64,000 bases of DNA from contig CM051029.1 of assembly GCA_027627225.1 (NCBI GenBank), forward strand, positions 20,081,356 to 20,145,355, read 5' to 3'. The stretch is from Congeria kusceri. Its lineage: Eukaryota; Mollusca; Bivalvia; Myida; Dreissenidae. The position numbers and the translations under genes were made by a program. This document shows positions 1-13,300 of the stretch, piece by piece. The stretch's first letter is position 1; each line of letters opens with the position of its first letter. The notes under the pieces are model-generated. The model was given only the letters and a program-made list of their open reading frames with translations. It had not been told where the DNA came from and searched no databases.

Positions 1-3000
1 GTTTTAGTGTTTCAGGTTCAATGTAAACTACACAAGCGAGAAAGGAAAACAAAACAGATAATATAGTATTGATATGGTTAATAACATTTTGGTATATTTC
101 ATTGTTTTAATTTACATAAAAGTGTGTAAAAAACAATATTATGCATTCCTTTTTTAGTCAAATATGTTCTTTATTACAGTACATGCACAAGCTGACTAAT
201 TCTATCACACTTAGAACACCTGTCGGCTATAATATTTGCTTACTTGACCGTTATCAAAGCACAAGAGGCATACAACAGTGCAATTACATCAGAAGCAAAA
301 ATGTATATAACTGTACCTCTTTAGTAGCACCGACAAAAGATGAGCCAGTGAGAAAGAATTGACAGTCCCAAAACTTCCGGCCGTATTTGAAACAACATGC
401 TGAAGACATGCATTAATAATTCAGTGAAGCTCACATGCTACTTTCTGTTTTGCACGGTTTTGTTTGTTAGGAACATTTTATTTCTTCGTGTGTGTTTACA
501 AAAGCGCTAATTTGTATCATTGTCACTGATGCAACTTGCATTCGGCTCTGCATTGTGAGGCGGTATACAGCTTACGCCTAATACAACTTACGCCTGAGCT
601 GTATATGTTGACTATAACACAGCATACAGCTTACACCGAATACAGCTCACCCAGTTAGCTCTATACGTCAAGATACAGCATATCTCCCAATACAGGGTCA
701 ATATTAGTCCAAAACACAATGTGCATTTATCGTTATCATTATCGTTATCAGTATATGTATCATCATTATAATTAAGAATGTTTATTTCATGCAATGCAGT
801 GAATGCGTATAGAATACCAGTGAATGATCATTTCACTCTTGGTATATGTAACTACTTTTAACTTTGTTTTTATGTTTACTTTGTTTAAATATGTGAATAC
901 CGTAATCGTCAGTGTAAACAACGGCCTTTTACAACAACCGAAAAAACATAATTAAATTCAAAACAAAAATAAAAAAGCGACTACGTCGCAGTTAAAGCTG
1001 CAAAAGTGATCAACCATTGTGGAATCATAATGACATCATATTTATGACGTCATAATACACAGAACTTGTAGCGCTTTTCATATCTCGCGCATTTTGTTTA
1101 TTTATCGTTCAAGAGCATAAATTAAAACGAAAATTGTTAAATACAGTGTTAGAACGTATTTTATTTCATTTGTGGTCATATAAACTAGACATTTTCACTC
1201 GTGACTGCGTCACTCGTGAAAATAATATTGTTTCTATCACCACTCATTAAATAAAATACGATCTTACATTGCATTAAACAAATATCCTCTATCACTTCCG
1301 CCATTATCAATATGTAACAACACTTATGACTTTATCTCTATAAACTACATACATATGTGAAACGTATTACATTAAATGTATTGCAGTCATTATTGTATAT
1401 TTTGTTATGTTTCTGACCCATTGTATTTACAACTTAATATGTACTTATGACACACATGGGTATCTGTTTTCTTGTCAGAATCATGCATCTGTACTATTTT
1501 TTCAGGAATTGATTCAGATTGGACGTAAATGCTTTCACTTTGTTTTATGTTGCTTACGTTTGTTTTTATACTTCACTATTTCTTTAAAGGGTGCTGTTTT
1601 GTCGCAATAAGCATCATATGACGGTAGTTTACCCTATCGCTAAATGATTTTATAGAAGGAAACTCTACCTGTCAGATAAACTTTTGCTTTATCCGACAGG
1701 CAAGGTTTATCTGACACCCTCGTGTATATTCTTTTGACGGACTACTTTTTCCAGGAAAGTAAGTGTCGTCATAAACAAGTAATTTTAAAGGTTACGAAAC
1801 GGGGCAATATTTAACAGTTCATCTATTGGTGGAAATAAGACACTAAAAATTCAATAATTACAGTTTATTATATACCTAATAATAAAAACTACATTACAAT
1901 ACATTAAATAGTAAAACATTTGTAGAGGAAAAAAATCAATAACAGTTAGCTATCGACACAATACAGGTAGTTTCGGTATAAAATAACTCGCCAAAATTCG
2001 CGTGCGCGCGTAATGACGAAATCAAATGTTTTAAGTATTAAGTTTACACAGTGTTGGAATTTAAAGAGAGCAATCAGATTACAATCTGTAGTGTTTCTGT
2101 ATATTTTGGATGGATTATGATGATAAGATTTATATCAAAAAGTGTATCCATGGAGCATATGGCTCGAATGGATCCTGTGAGATTAATTCCATTTCAATGT
2201 TCTATGAGCTGGTGTATTCCGAACTGGATTGTCTGTGGAGAACAGAGTTGCCTTCATAAGGTGTTAGATCTAGTAAGTTGGATGCAGTCTTCGATTAGTT
2301 TACTTTTGAAAAGGAACTTTACATAAAGGGTTATTTCTTTGAGGAATAAACCGTTTCTTTGTTGGTTAATCAACGAAAGTCTATCCACAAAGAATTACCC
2401 GTTTACACTAAATGTTTCAAAAGGAATAGAAGGATTATGTTTGCACCTTTATCGATCATGCCATGTGCGGATTAACAACTCACTATGGAAGCTAGAACCT
2501 CTGTAAAACTGGACTACACGAAGTTTTTATCAATGAAAAAATAGGGTGAGTAGGGTGTATTTCATTTTTAATTTTATGCTGTGTCATTCTGGAATAATTC
2601 AGTCACACGAGTTGTGTGTATATTTTGAAAGATAATCGAAATGGTATATAATAAACATAGTGACGAAGATAAATCCTGCATATACACTTTTGGAAAGTTA
2701 AAATTGCCAGCCATTGTGGTCTTTTGTTGTTGAAAAGTTTGGCCGAAACACGGACTTGCATTTGAATAAAACATTCTTTTATCTACTGTAGTGTGTAGCA
2801 TTTTGGCATGTTGAACATATTTGAAACGAAGCATATGGCGATATATTATCTTGTTACTCTGCGTTTTGCATTGAATTGATTCGGACTATTTCGAGTGGCG
2901 GAACATCACGAATATTCCATATTACTACGCAAGGTTAGGTTCAGTAAATTTAATCAAACGTTAATAGTGTGTTTGTTATACATAAAATAAATAAATAAAA

Positions 3001-3011
3001 TATGGTAGGAT
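1..3011. other. Intergenic, no gene recognised
   Basis: Short open frames here lack any recognisable domain or splice context. Two local patterns stand out: imperfect copies of ATACAGCTTACGCC at about 564-655, and TTATCATTATCG-type simple sequence at 725-765. A perfect 12-bp inverted repeat (TGTCAGATAAAC / GTTTATCTGACA) flanks about 1671-1722. It could hold the 5' exons of the receptor gene but none can be shown. Confidence 0.5.
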
Positions 3012-3165
3012 AAATAGAATATTAGGTTAGTGTCTTTGTGTATTGAAATAATCCGACTCGTCTCCGAAAGGCTTACACGGCTCTGCTAGCCACGCCGTGA
3101 AAACCTTTCTTTAACTCGTCGGATGAATTCAAGTACACTAATACACTAACCTAAAATATTCTCTA
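3012..3165. mobile_element. Foldback MITE-like hairpin element
   Basis: Nearly the whole segment folds on itself. The left arm runs AATATTAGGTTAGTGT...TGTATTGAAATAATCCGAC. The right arm is its imperfect inverse ending CACTAACCTAAAATATT. The inner part also pairs (GAAAGGCTTACACGGC against GCCGTGAAAACCTTTC), leaving a loop of about 10 bases. It has no coding potential, typical of a foldback MITE or a hairpin-forming satellite monomer. Confidence 0.65.
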
Positions 3166-6100
3166 TATGTCTGTGCTTTGTGTGCCACAGTATAACAGTC
3201 GGCAAACCCAGCATTCCGTCAATTTAGTTATTAATTCTGGTAATTTGTGTGGCATGACATCTGACAGCATATGTGGTATGTATTGACTGACAGTTGTTGA
3301 TGGCGTACCGTAACCTCATCACATATGTGTCATTTACAATTTCAATTATTCACGGATGAACGTAAGGTTATTATATGTTTTAACGTCACTGAAGGATGTC
3401 GTTCGTGCTTTCTTTAAACAGACACGTGAGCTACTATTTGGGTTTGGTTTGTTTTAGATATGGTTGCCATTGCAATACCGGAGTAGTCGTTGACAGTTGT
3501 TTCTGCAAAAGGAATTTCGTACTGACCAGGTTTTCCAGAAACTAAAAATGCAATTATCGACATATAATATGTAGCAAGCGATTGAAAGATTTTGAAAAAT
3601 TAATGCATGTATTTGCATATTATTTGGGAAAAATGTATTACCGGCAACATAGCAGCTCCGAGCTGACGGCACAGATGCGGTTGGGTTTAGCCTATATGTA
3701 TTAATGATCAGAGTTCAATATTCATTGGAAATTACAGTTTGTTTTGACAATATCATACATTATGCAAACTCAACATGTTTGATTAATTTGACTAGGCTAA
3801 TCAGCACTACGGCACATATTTTACGGTGCTATTTACCGCACAAAAAATACATGTACATCGATCTTACATTGGTGTTTGCAGGTTCTCAGTACTGCATTTC
3901 TCTGTAAAACAAGTAAGAGCAGGTAAATTGGTTTGAACATTATGAACATCGTGCCTCAACATACTGCAAGCAAGTGAATAATGAAATGGGTATTAACACG
4001 AATAAGACCTCTCACTTACGATACATATATAGTTTAACGACAGGAAAATGCATGTATATATTAGTCTCATATCATCGTATTTAATATTAATAGTAATACA
4101 TTATAGGCACATTGTGCATACAATGAAAACGAACGACACATAGGCAAATGTAATCATATATTAGTAGCATATCCTGTAAAATAACCAAACACAGTTTTAA
4201 AAGTGTATATTTATTATTCTAACAAAGACTTGTACAATAAAATAAACTAAAACAATCAAATATCAAAGCCCACTAAATATCAATAAATATCATGTTAGTA
4301 ACTTCTATTGGCAAATAATGGGTGTGTAATGGGTTTGGAAATATGTTGCTTACATATATTTATTATTAATTTATTTCTTTTTATTTGTTTTACATTTAAA
4401 TAACAGATATGTTGTTTTTTAACAGTTCGAATCTAAGAAATAAATGGTTTTGTGATCAAAGGAAATATTCAATATTTCATCTATGTCCACATGTGCCTTG
4501 TTTATACCAGAAAAAAACTATTTTTGATGAACCTGATTAAATTATGGATATGTCAGATTGCACGATTTGTAATGGTTCTGTGTGTGTCAAAATGCCTGTG
4601 TCACCAAGAACTGGATAAGGTGAATACTGTCCAGCGGATTAAGAATTGCATACAATACACATATACAAGCACTTCGCATGGGTTAACTACATGGTACTTA
4701 TTTAAAACATGCCGACCTGTTTTGTTATTTACTGATCTCGGTATATTGGTTAATAGTACGATGGAGAAGTGGGTCCATCACAATTATTACTAGCAATAAA
4801 TATATCGTTTGCGTTTTACAAGTAGGAGAATATTGCCGTTTTATGCGACCTGTGTTAGTATATGTATGTTATTATTGTATCAGAATAAAACACTAATTTC
4901 TCAAGAAATCCGTGTACTTGTTTAGTATAATATACCTTGTGATTTTCGCAATATTATTGCCAAAATGCACTAGTTTTGGCGGAGTTTTGTGGATAAAGGC
5001 ATTAAATTATGATTTGCTCATCAATTTATATGCTGACATAATATGTATATGTGTTGTCTCTGGTAATGAAATGTAAACAACAATCATAGTTTTTGCACGT
5101 TTTGATATTTGAATTAGTTTATTTGACATAACGGTCAATGTACGTACTGTCTAGGGCTGCTGCAAGTAAGCGAGTACGAATACTCGCCATTGCCGAGATC
5201 GTTTAATCGCGATCTTAAAGTTATATTAACCTTATGTTGATTTTCATAAATATAGTTAATTAATAACCAAAATAAACCATTTTGAGACATTATGTTGCAC
5301 TTAAATGTGTGTGCATGTCTTAGTTTTCCAATTAGCAGAATGTAAACACAAGTCATGTGACAAGTAGAGCCGCAATATCGGGAGCGTTACATTCGAAGTT
5401 ATTTTTAAACCTGCATTTCTTAGGTCACTAACAAGAAATAACGTACGTTACGCTCATGTTTGCCAAAATATGCTCTGGTGCTCGTAAATCCCAAAACAAT
5501 TTAAAAAGATAAGACAAACATAAATGCGAAATTGCTATCAAAATAATGGCGTCATACACATGCGCAAGTACATGACGTATGGCGCAACAACAATTCCGCA
5601 AACCACCAGCAAAATGTACATCCCAAGCGTCGAAATACTTTGATATTTCAAAAAAAGGACGAGAAGAAGGCGATACATTGGTTTAATATGATATCGGTAT
5701 AAGTCTTCATGACTCATGAAAGTGTTTCCCTGTATTACACAGTGTAATACCTTATGCGAAGCTCGATCTGCGATTCGTTATCCCCGACTCGTGGATCGGA
5801 TCGGATCTGAAAATTGTGATATCCACTGTCGTGAAGAACACGTTTATATTGTATAGCTTTGTACTTCGTGTATATATTTGGCTTTTATTTTATGTTCAAA
5901 AATTAAATCATATTGCAAATTACTTTAAATAATTTATGTTTTACTTTTAACGCAAAGATTTACCACGTTTTGCGAAAGATAATAATTGTGATGTTTACAT
6001 GGTTAGTATGTGTCTCGATAGAGTATACCAGTACTTTTGTGATAATTCCCGTCTACAATAGTAAATATTGTTCTCGAGCTTAAGTTAGCGGTGTATAATC

Positions 6101-6300
6101 CAGTGGACTATAAAATAAATTCCTTCGTGTCGGATTTGTAAACATATATGTGTACATTAATGTATCAAATACACAATAAATATGTATTGTAAAAAAGTGT
6201 CACTATGCTCATCTTTATAGTAATGCATCAATTATTGTAGTATTTCTACAATCGTTTTTTATTGTTAATAGAGTAAACATAAGTTATTTAGATCTCGCCT
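3166..6300. other. Intergenic, no gene recognised
   Basis: AT-rich sequence with only short open frames, none with a recognisable domain, signal peptide or Ig exon signature. Splice-like sites occur but do not frame a coding segment I can defend. Confidence 0.45.
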
Positions 6301-6500
6301 NNNNNNNNNNNNNNNNNNNNNNNNNNNNNNNNNNNNNNNNNNNNNNNNNNNNNNNNNNNNNNNNNNNNNNNNNNNNNNNNNNNNNNNNNNNNNNNNNNNN
6401 NNNNNNNNNNNNNNNNNNNNNNNNNNNNNNNNNNNNNNNNNNNNNNNNNNNNNNNNNNNNNNNNNNNNNNNNNNNNNNNNNNNNNNNNNNNNNNNNNNNN
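6301..6500. other. Assembly gap of 200 Ns
   Basis: Exactly 200 N characters, a conventional gap size, so the true distance is unknown. Sequence to the right (6501-6660) is locally GC-rich with inverted motifs such as TGCGGTGACCGCA and TGCGGTCACCGCA. Confidence 0.99.
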
Positions 6501-7903
6501 AGCTTCGGTCCGCAGACCACTGCGGTGACCGCAGATCAATCGCACGTTTTTCAGACAATGCATGCGTTTTGAAAGCTCATTTGGAATTTGAACTGGAATC
6601 TTGCGGAAATCGTACGGGCACAGTGCGGTCACCGCACGTCTGCCGTGCGTTTTGAATGTTAGGTATTTAATCTATGAATCTTACGATAGCCGTGCCCCGC
6701 CGTATTATTGTCTATTACTTTTAATTTTATTTTTTTGACATCCCATAGTCTTCTCAAGTTGTTCGCATGTATTTCGAAAGCAACGCAAATGAAAACATTA
6801 TTTTGTAATGCTATTTCAAGTATTGGTGCCATTATCGAATGTTATTTGACACTTAAGCTTTTATCATTAAGATAATATAGTAAACTCTTTAAATTTGCAA
6901 ATTGTTATAAAATTGACATTTAAGTAGCACACGTGAAATAAAGGGATATTATGTTAGATGACAACATCCTGACAAAAGCATGAACCTAATTTCATTTATT
7001 TATACGAAGCTAATGGCGCCGCGAGGTCACTATGTTATACATACAATGGTGACCGTATGGAGTCAGTTTGATTCTAATGGCGCCGGTACGTTTATCGCAA
7101 GCAAGCAATGCAAACAAACGCCATTGTGCTTCCGCAAAGTGCATCGTGCGTTCATGCGGTTGGTAAATTCTAAGTAAAAACCGTATGATGCTCATTGGTT
7201 GACCACACAATGACCGCACGGTGCCTGCACAATGTATGACTGACGCCCGTGCGCCGCGTAGCTAGTCGTATTGTCTGCTTCGGTCGTTGCAGCAACGTTG
7301 CATATGAGAAAAAACGCACGCACACCGAGTGTGGCCAAGTCATATGTTTTACATAAACACTTTTGAACATACTGAAGCATCTTTTTAGTAAACTGTTCAT
7401 ACATTGTTATCAATTTCAATAAATCAAACCCTAACTGCATGTTTTCATGTTTTGATTTTACACCGATTAATTGAACACTTTACAAGTTTTTTACATATAA
7501 CATATATAACTCCAACTGTACAAGCAGTTTGGAAACCATTAATGCATATTTTACTTTGTTTTCCCTTTATTGCAGACAATTGACCATTTGACCTTTTGAC
7601 TTTACAACACAGACAAAAAAAACATTAGCCAACACTGTATTTGAAAAGGGGTCATCACTTTACAACGGACAGTTGCAATTATTTTAAACCTGCTTAAATG
7701 TGCATTTTATATCATCTTGGTCTAACAGTTATTACTAGTATGCAAATAAAAAATATATCATAGTATTGTAAATTAAATAAATCTTGAATAATACATAAAT
7801 GAAATAAAGTACCTATCCAGAAATTTCAACTAAATTACACAATTGTATGACATCAAACCTTAATACACCGTAAATAATACCCTAACATAATACAAGTTTT
7901 TTT
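6501..7903. other. Intergenic, GC-richer patch then AT-rich sequence
   Basis: 6501-6660 and 7010-7270 contain palindromic GGTGACC/GGCGCC-rich words, probably repeat-derived. The open frames here overlap one another on both strands without any family signature. Nothing else is seen up to the repeat at 7904. Confidence 0.4.
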
Positions 7904-8740
7904 GCATTATATACCCAGAGGATGACGTCACACGCCAAACCTCCGTACTTAACCGCATTATTTCGCCCCAAACGACGAAATGTGCTTACGCATGACCTAA
8001 TCCCGCTTAAGAAAGTTCTGTCATGTAATGACTTTATTGATACCATTAATCAGTCTTATATTCAGTTAATTTGATAGTTGAATATATTGCTGTTACTTAA
8101 CATAACCGTAGTTTGTGTTTAACGCCATTAAGCGAGTTTATTTTAAAAAAGCTACTTTTGCTTTCGTTTTGTGTTTCAAGGTTAGATGTCAGTAAATCCA
8201 ATTCCTATAGAGGGTCCCATTATAAAATGGCGAACTTTCAGATTTCAGATTGTGCAAACTTGGTGTCTATTTAAATATGAATCTTTCTTCATCTTCCGAA
8301 AATTGCGATAAAAAGATATGGCATGTTACTTCTACGAAAATGCGTCTCACCTGAATGCAGACACCGATAGAAACTAGGATTTCGGCATTAATATTTCCAC
8401 AAAAGCCCCATACCACAGTAAACACACCCCAACAGCTCATCTTTCAAGTTAGCCTCCAAAGAAATGCACAAAAAGGTTTCAAACACACTGAGGATATTAT
8501 AAATAACAAAAAGGCATGTCAAAAGTTGCTAAATGCTTTTCATAGCAGAAGAAAAAATGAAATCTACTAAAAGGCAATATTTTGAATGTAAAACGGCGGA
8601 AAACACATTGATTTACTAGTATCTAACCTCGATGAAATGTTAAATCAACCATTGTGAGCTATGTTCGAAAGTAGCACACACCCATAATGCTTAGAGCGTA
8701 AGTACATAGGTCTGTCAGATCGGTGTAGACAAAACGAGTT
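7904..8740 (+). mobile_element. Dispersed repeat, copy A (about 0.84 kb)
   Basis: The segment matches, in inverse orientation, 28718-29553. Shared stretches run from GCATTATATAC...GAGGATGACGTCACAC at the left to CGGTGTAGACAAAACG at the right, including GACGAAATGTGCTTACGCATGA and CCTCCAAAGAAATGCACA. It has no long open frame, so it is probably non-autonomous. A C homopolymer follows at about 8748-8761. Confidence 0.7.
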
Positions 8741-10026
8741 TTCTTTCCCCCCCCCCCCCCCAAACAATTTCTATAATAAATAATATATCTTATCATTTAA
8801 GTTCATGTGCGTTTAAACCTATCATAGATTATCTTACTCTGTTTTATTTTTGTGCAACTTACTGAAGTATGTTGTGGTCTACATTTGAAATTCCGTGATA
8901 ACAATATGAAGACTCACTTCAACATATCCTTTACAATAATTGAATGAAACATCATAACTGTGTGATTGTCTTCCTTATGACCCATCTGCGACATAACGCG
9001 AAGTTTAAAAACAAACTGATAAGAATGAGTATGATATTCAATTCATGGATTCCAACTTAATATGCTCTTTCTTATAATTTTTTCCCGATTCCGATTATAC
9101 GTCTTTTTTCATTGCAATTTATAAATGGTATCAATTTATTCCGCGTATTTACTAGGCTGACATAGCGATACTATTTAATGTTTTGTAGTGTAGTAGTATT
9201 GTATGCTTCTGCAGGGTTTCAGTTATTAAATATGTTGCGGGGTCTACTGCAAACAGTAAACGAATGCATTTATATACATTTATATATTTTTTTCAAATGT
9301 CAAAATATGAAATTGAAAAATTCAGCAAAAATTACAGCATAAGCATAAATCAACCTGAATATTATTTAAACAAAAGCAAATTAAATTATGCTGGGGTTGG
9401 AACCAGCACCCAAGATATATAAACTATGCTAAAAGATACATGTGTTATCAAAATATGAGCAACATTTTTAAAGTTTCACTATTTCAATATTTTGTATTCG
9501 CAAACGACAAATTGTTATGAACAAATGCCAGCTTTATGAGTGCTCTTTCAAATGTTAAGTAAATTTTGGAATGTGAAATACTGGCTGTTAATTTCTTTGT
9601 ACCAATAACGATTTAATCAATGTCTATCAATTCGTTAATTGCAGATTAATTAATTTGGCGACAGTTTTGAAAACTATAAACATTCGATTTAAAACTATTA
9701 CTGAACTCTTTATTTTTGTATTGAATATCGCAATGTCTGTATATGCCATAATAATTTGGATTTAGATATGAATATAGAAATATATGTGAAATATATGTGG
9801 GAAATTAGAATACAAGTCGTGAAATAAAGATTCATTCAAGATAATGTTCGAAAAAATGCGTTAAAACATAATTCTGATTAAAAAAATCAAAACTAATGTT
9901 CGCAAATCGACCTATAAGTTTGTTATAGTAACATAGTCTTCGAACTTATACAATATATTAATAAAAAATGAATACATAAGGGCATTTGGCCGTATGTTGT
10001 TTATCTGTGAATTGCTTATTTTCCAG
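8741..10026. other. Intergenic or 5' intron of the receptor
   Basis: AT-rich, no coding segment recognised. Since the first receptor exon found starts in phase 1 at 10027, this stretch is most likely intron. Its 3' end supplies the acceptor tattttccag. Confidence 0.5.
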
Positions 10027-10332
10027 TTCCTCCTACTTCGTTGACCATTGATCCACAGACACCAGTTGCGTACCCTGTTTTCAATGTCACATCGACGTTC
10101 ACGTGCATCACATCAACCAGCCGTCCTCGGGCTATTATTCACTGGTTTAATGATGGAGTGAACATCACTAACCTGGCTGAATATTCCTACATTGATGACG
10201 TCGCAATAAGTAGATTGCTATACACACCGAACACGTACGCGTACAGTGGAGGAAATTTGTTTTGTATTGCAAGTTATGAGTTCAAAGCCATCAACACGGT
10301 TTTAACAACCAATAAGAGCATCAAAGTACAAT
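10027..10332 (+). CDS. Ig exon 1 of the receptor
   Basis: The acceptor ttttccag ends at 10026 and the donor gtacgt starts at 10333; the exon is phase 1 on both sides. It opens with PPTSLTIDP. The Ig B-strand Cys is in FTCITSTS, the core Trp in IIHWFND and the F-strand Cys in GNLFCIAS. Because it begins inside a codon it is not the first exon; a leader exon must lie upstream. Confidence 0.8.
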
Positions 10333-13300
10333 GTACGTTTTTATATTATATTTTCGTTTGATTACCATTTTGGTTTGTTCATTTTGATATAATACCACGG
10401 TAAAACGAAAATTTGAGGTAAGTGTGTACACTTATGTTTCATATACTTTTATGTCATTTATGTAATTGGTGATGTTGTACAAGTATCGCTTTTATTTTCA
10501 GAGTAATTGTGTTAATCATATGCCAATAAAGTATTTTAGTAACAGTTATCATGTCTAATTTTCAGTCCCCGTTTCCAAACCGATAGTGACTGTCAACAAC
10601 ATAAGTTTAACTAGCACGTTCAATATACGAGAAGGCAGGCTGGTTCATTTGAATTGTTCCTCTTCCGGATATCCACCTCCCTCATATCACTGGATCTACC
10701 CAGGAGGACAGTCCGTCGGTGCCCTGCTGTCGTTAAAATTCACTCGCAATAACGGAAGCATTTCGTGCAGGGTAGTGCACTTTATGTATTCATTGAATGG
10801 AACCAACAGTACACAGTCTACAGAGAAGTTGATCGCACTCGATGTAAACGCACTATGTAAGTTGTGTTTAATGTCATGATAATGAAAACGTTTATTAACT
10901 ATTGGTGCGTATGAAGACAGGCGAACAGCTCTTGTGAAAGGTACTACTATACTGTTTAATATTATAAGGGTTCCCAACCGGTAATTTATATGTTATATAT
11001 TCGCTGCCAGTTAGATATGGAAATTAATTTGATTCTTTACTTATTAATAAATATTATTGAATGATATAATGTGGTATCTGCAATTACAGATCCACCATCC
11101 ATTATACGCTTATTTAATAAGGACATCGGATTAACACCAGTTGATAGCAATATCAGAGTACTGAGAGGTGAAAACATCAGCATCGTATGTGAGAGTGACG
11201 CCAATCCGCCGGCTATGATATTTTGGAAGGGACAACAGGTCAATTCCTCTACATTGACCAGTACACCTATAAATGACACGGAGTGGACATGCAAAGCTAC
11301 AAACACTATGACTGAAGCTGACGGAACGACATCAACGGAAACTGTAACAAGGAACTTGTCCGCTACAGTATTATGTAAGCGCAATACGCATATTTTAAGA
11401 ACAAAAGTTAACAATTCTTTTATTATTAATTCATTGTATTATTATTGTATTTATATCAACTAGATGTGTTACTGGTATATTTCAAAAATATAATCGTGTG
11501 ATTTCGTACAGAAGCAAGTATCACCATCCAATCAACGGCCTCAATGCACGTTTACATTTGCAAAATATGGATGCTGCATGGCTGGTTTTGATAAGTAATC
11601 AGTCAATAACACATTTTAGTCCTAGCAAAATAGTGTACTTTTACACCAGAGTATGTGTCTTAGTGACATACATTACGTGAGCTCTCGCCTATAATTTTAG
11701 CTTAAACTTTAGCGATGGATTGTGTAAAATCCGAAGTCCACCAATCACATTCTGGCCTGTACAGGACCACAAAAATGAGATAACGCGAATTGCATTTTAA
11801 ATCTTCTGATATTTTTCAAATTGTCGTTAGAGTTTCTAAGCTTCTTTTTTAGTATGTAATATCTTATAAGAAATGAAAATACTGCTTTATTGTAGACGGT
11901 CCTGTTGTTCCTACGATCACGTATAGCATTCTACCGCACACTGACAAAAGTTGGATTGCAACAAACGAAACCATACGAGTTATAGTAGGAAGTACTGTTC
12001 GCTTGATGTGTTCAGTAGACAGTGTGCCAACTTCAATATATTCATGGGGTTCCGGACACGATGGGAACATTCGAAACATATATAATATCACGCGCACAGC
12101 GGACACAAAATATACATGCACGGTACAAAATATCATGAACACCACATTTAAAGGAAACGTTTATGGAAACAACCATTCATCAGTAATCCTGAACTTACTG
12201 TGTAAGTATTATAGCCGACTATTTTGTTTACCATTCAAAATTAAGGCATTAAATATATAGTTGTTTTTTATCAATTTATTAGCCAATTATTATTACCTTT
12301 TAGATGGTCCTGAGAATATAGAAGCAAAATTCAACAACATCAAACAGATAGACCAACTACTTAAAGTTGTCAAAGGCTGGTCGTTCACAATAGCATGTTT
12401 TGCAAGCAGTAATCCGGTTCCTAGTTTTTCTTGGTATGGCCCTGCAGCTCAACAAGGAAATATCCTGTCTGTTACCAATGCGAGCACTGACATGGACGGG
12501 AATTTAACATGCAACGCAGTTAACACCATGGTAGATAGCGTGGGATACAGAGTAAACGAGACAGCGCACCTAACAATTACCCTTGATGTATTATGTAAGT
12601 AATGTTGGCCAAAATAGACCTTATGTATACATGTAAAGGGATTGCAATGTAAGTAATGTTAGCCAATATTGACTTTGTTTGTACAGAGATTCGTTTATTT
12701 TAATATTACACTTTTTCTAGATTTTGAATATGAATGCCCATTATTGATTTCCTTCTTGCGATTGTATTACATTCGAAAATGCATAACATAAAAATGGTTT
12801 CCATAAATAACTGCATGTATACATATACATTAATTGCATAGTTTTAAATATGTATGATACGATTAATTGATGCTACAGACCCCCGGCTATTCAAGGTTTG
12901 CAGAACCAAAGCGATCTACTCAACACGTCTTTAACAGTTACATGTACCTTAACAAATGTTGGTAATCCACCAGCCTCAACCTTTACATGGATAAGGAAAG
13001 ACACGAGTACAGTGGTGGGTACAGGACAAACACTAACAATAAACAACACTGGATTGACCGATGAAGGGGAATACCAATGTAATGCATCAAACATAATGCA
13101 GCCTATTGGAAATAAGGTTGTGTACGGATTTAGTCAATCGACATTCTTTATAAATGTTGAATGTAAGTTAAATAATTACTACGTTATTATTTAACTAATG
13201 TTTTTAGTTTCATTTGAAAATTATATGGAAATAACATTCATTCTGTTGGCATCACACATATAAAGTTGTTTAATTATCAAGACAAATACGTATCTGAGTT

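Noticed and set aside
6265..6632. Open frames running through the N block
   Set aside because: They are artefacts of translating N as X; only a few real codons lie on either side.
9390..9425. tRNA- or SINE-like stretch (GGGGTTGGAACCAGCACC)
   Set aside because: No cloverleaf or A-box partner could be drawn around it.
12594..12879. Skipping of exon 5 or 6 to restore frame in the receptor
   Set aside because: All flanking introns are phase 1, so skipping exon 5 would not cure the shift at the start of exon 6. Skipping exon 6 is possible but the exon is clearly coding and has good splice sites.
11037..13094. Minus-strand open frames inside the receptor gene
   Set aside because: They are antisense shadows of the Ig exons; the plus-strand exons have domain motifs and splice sites.
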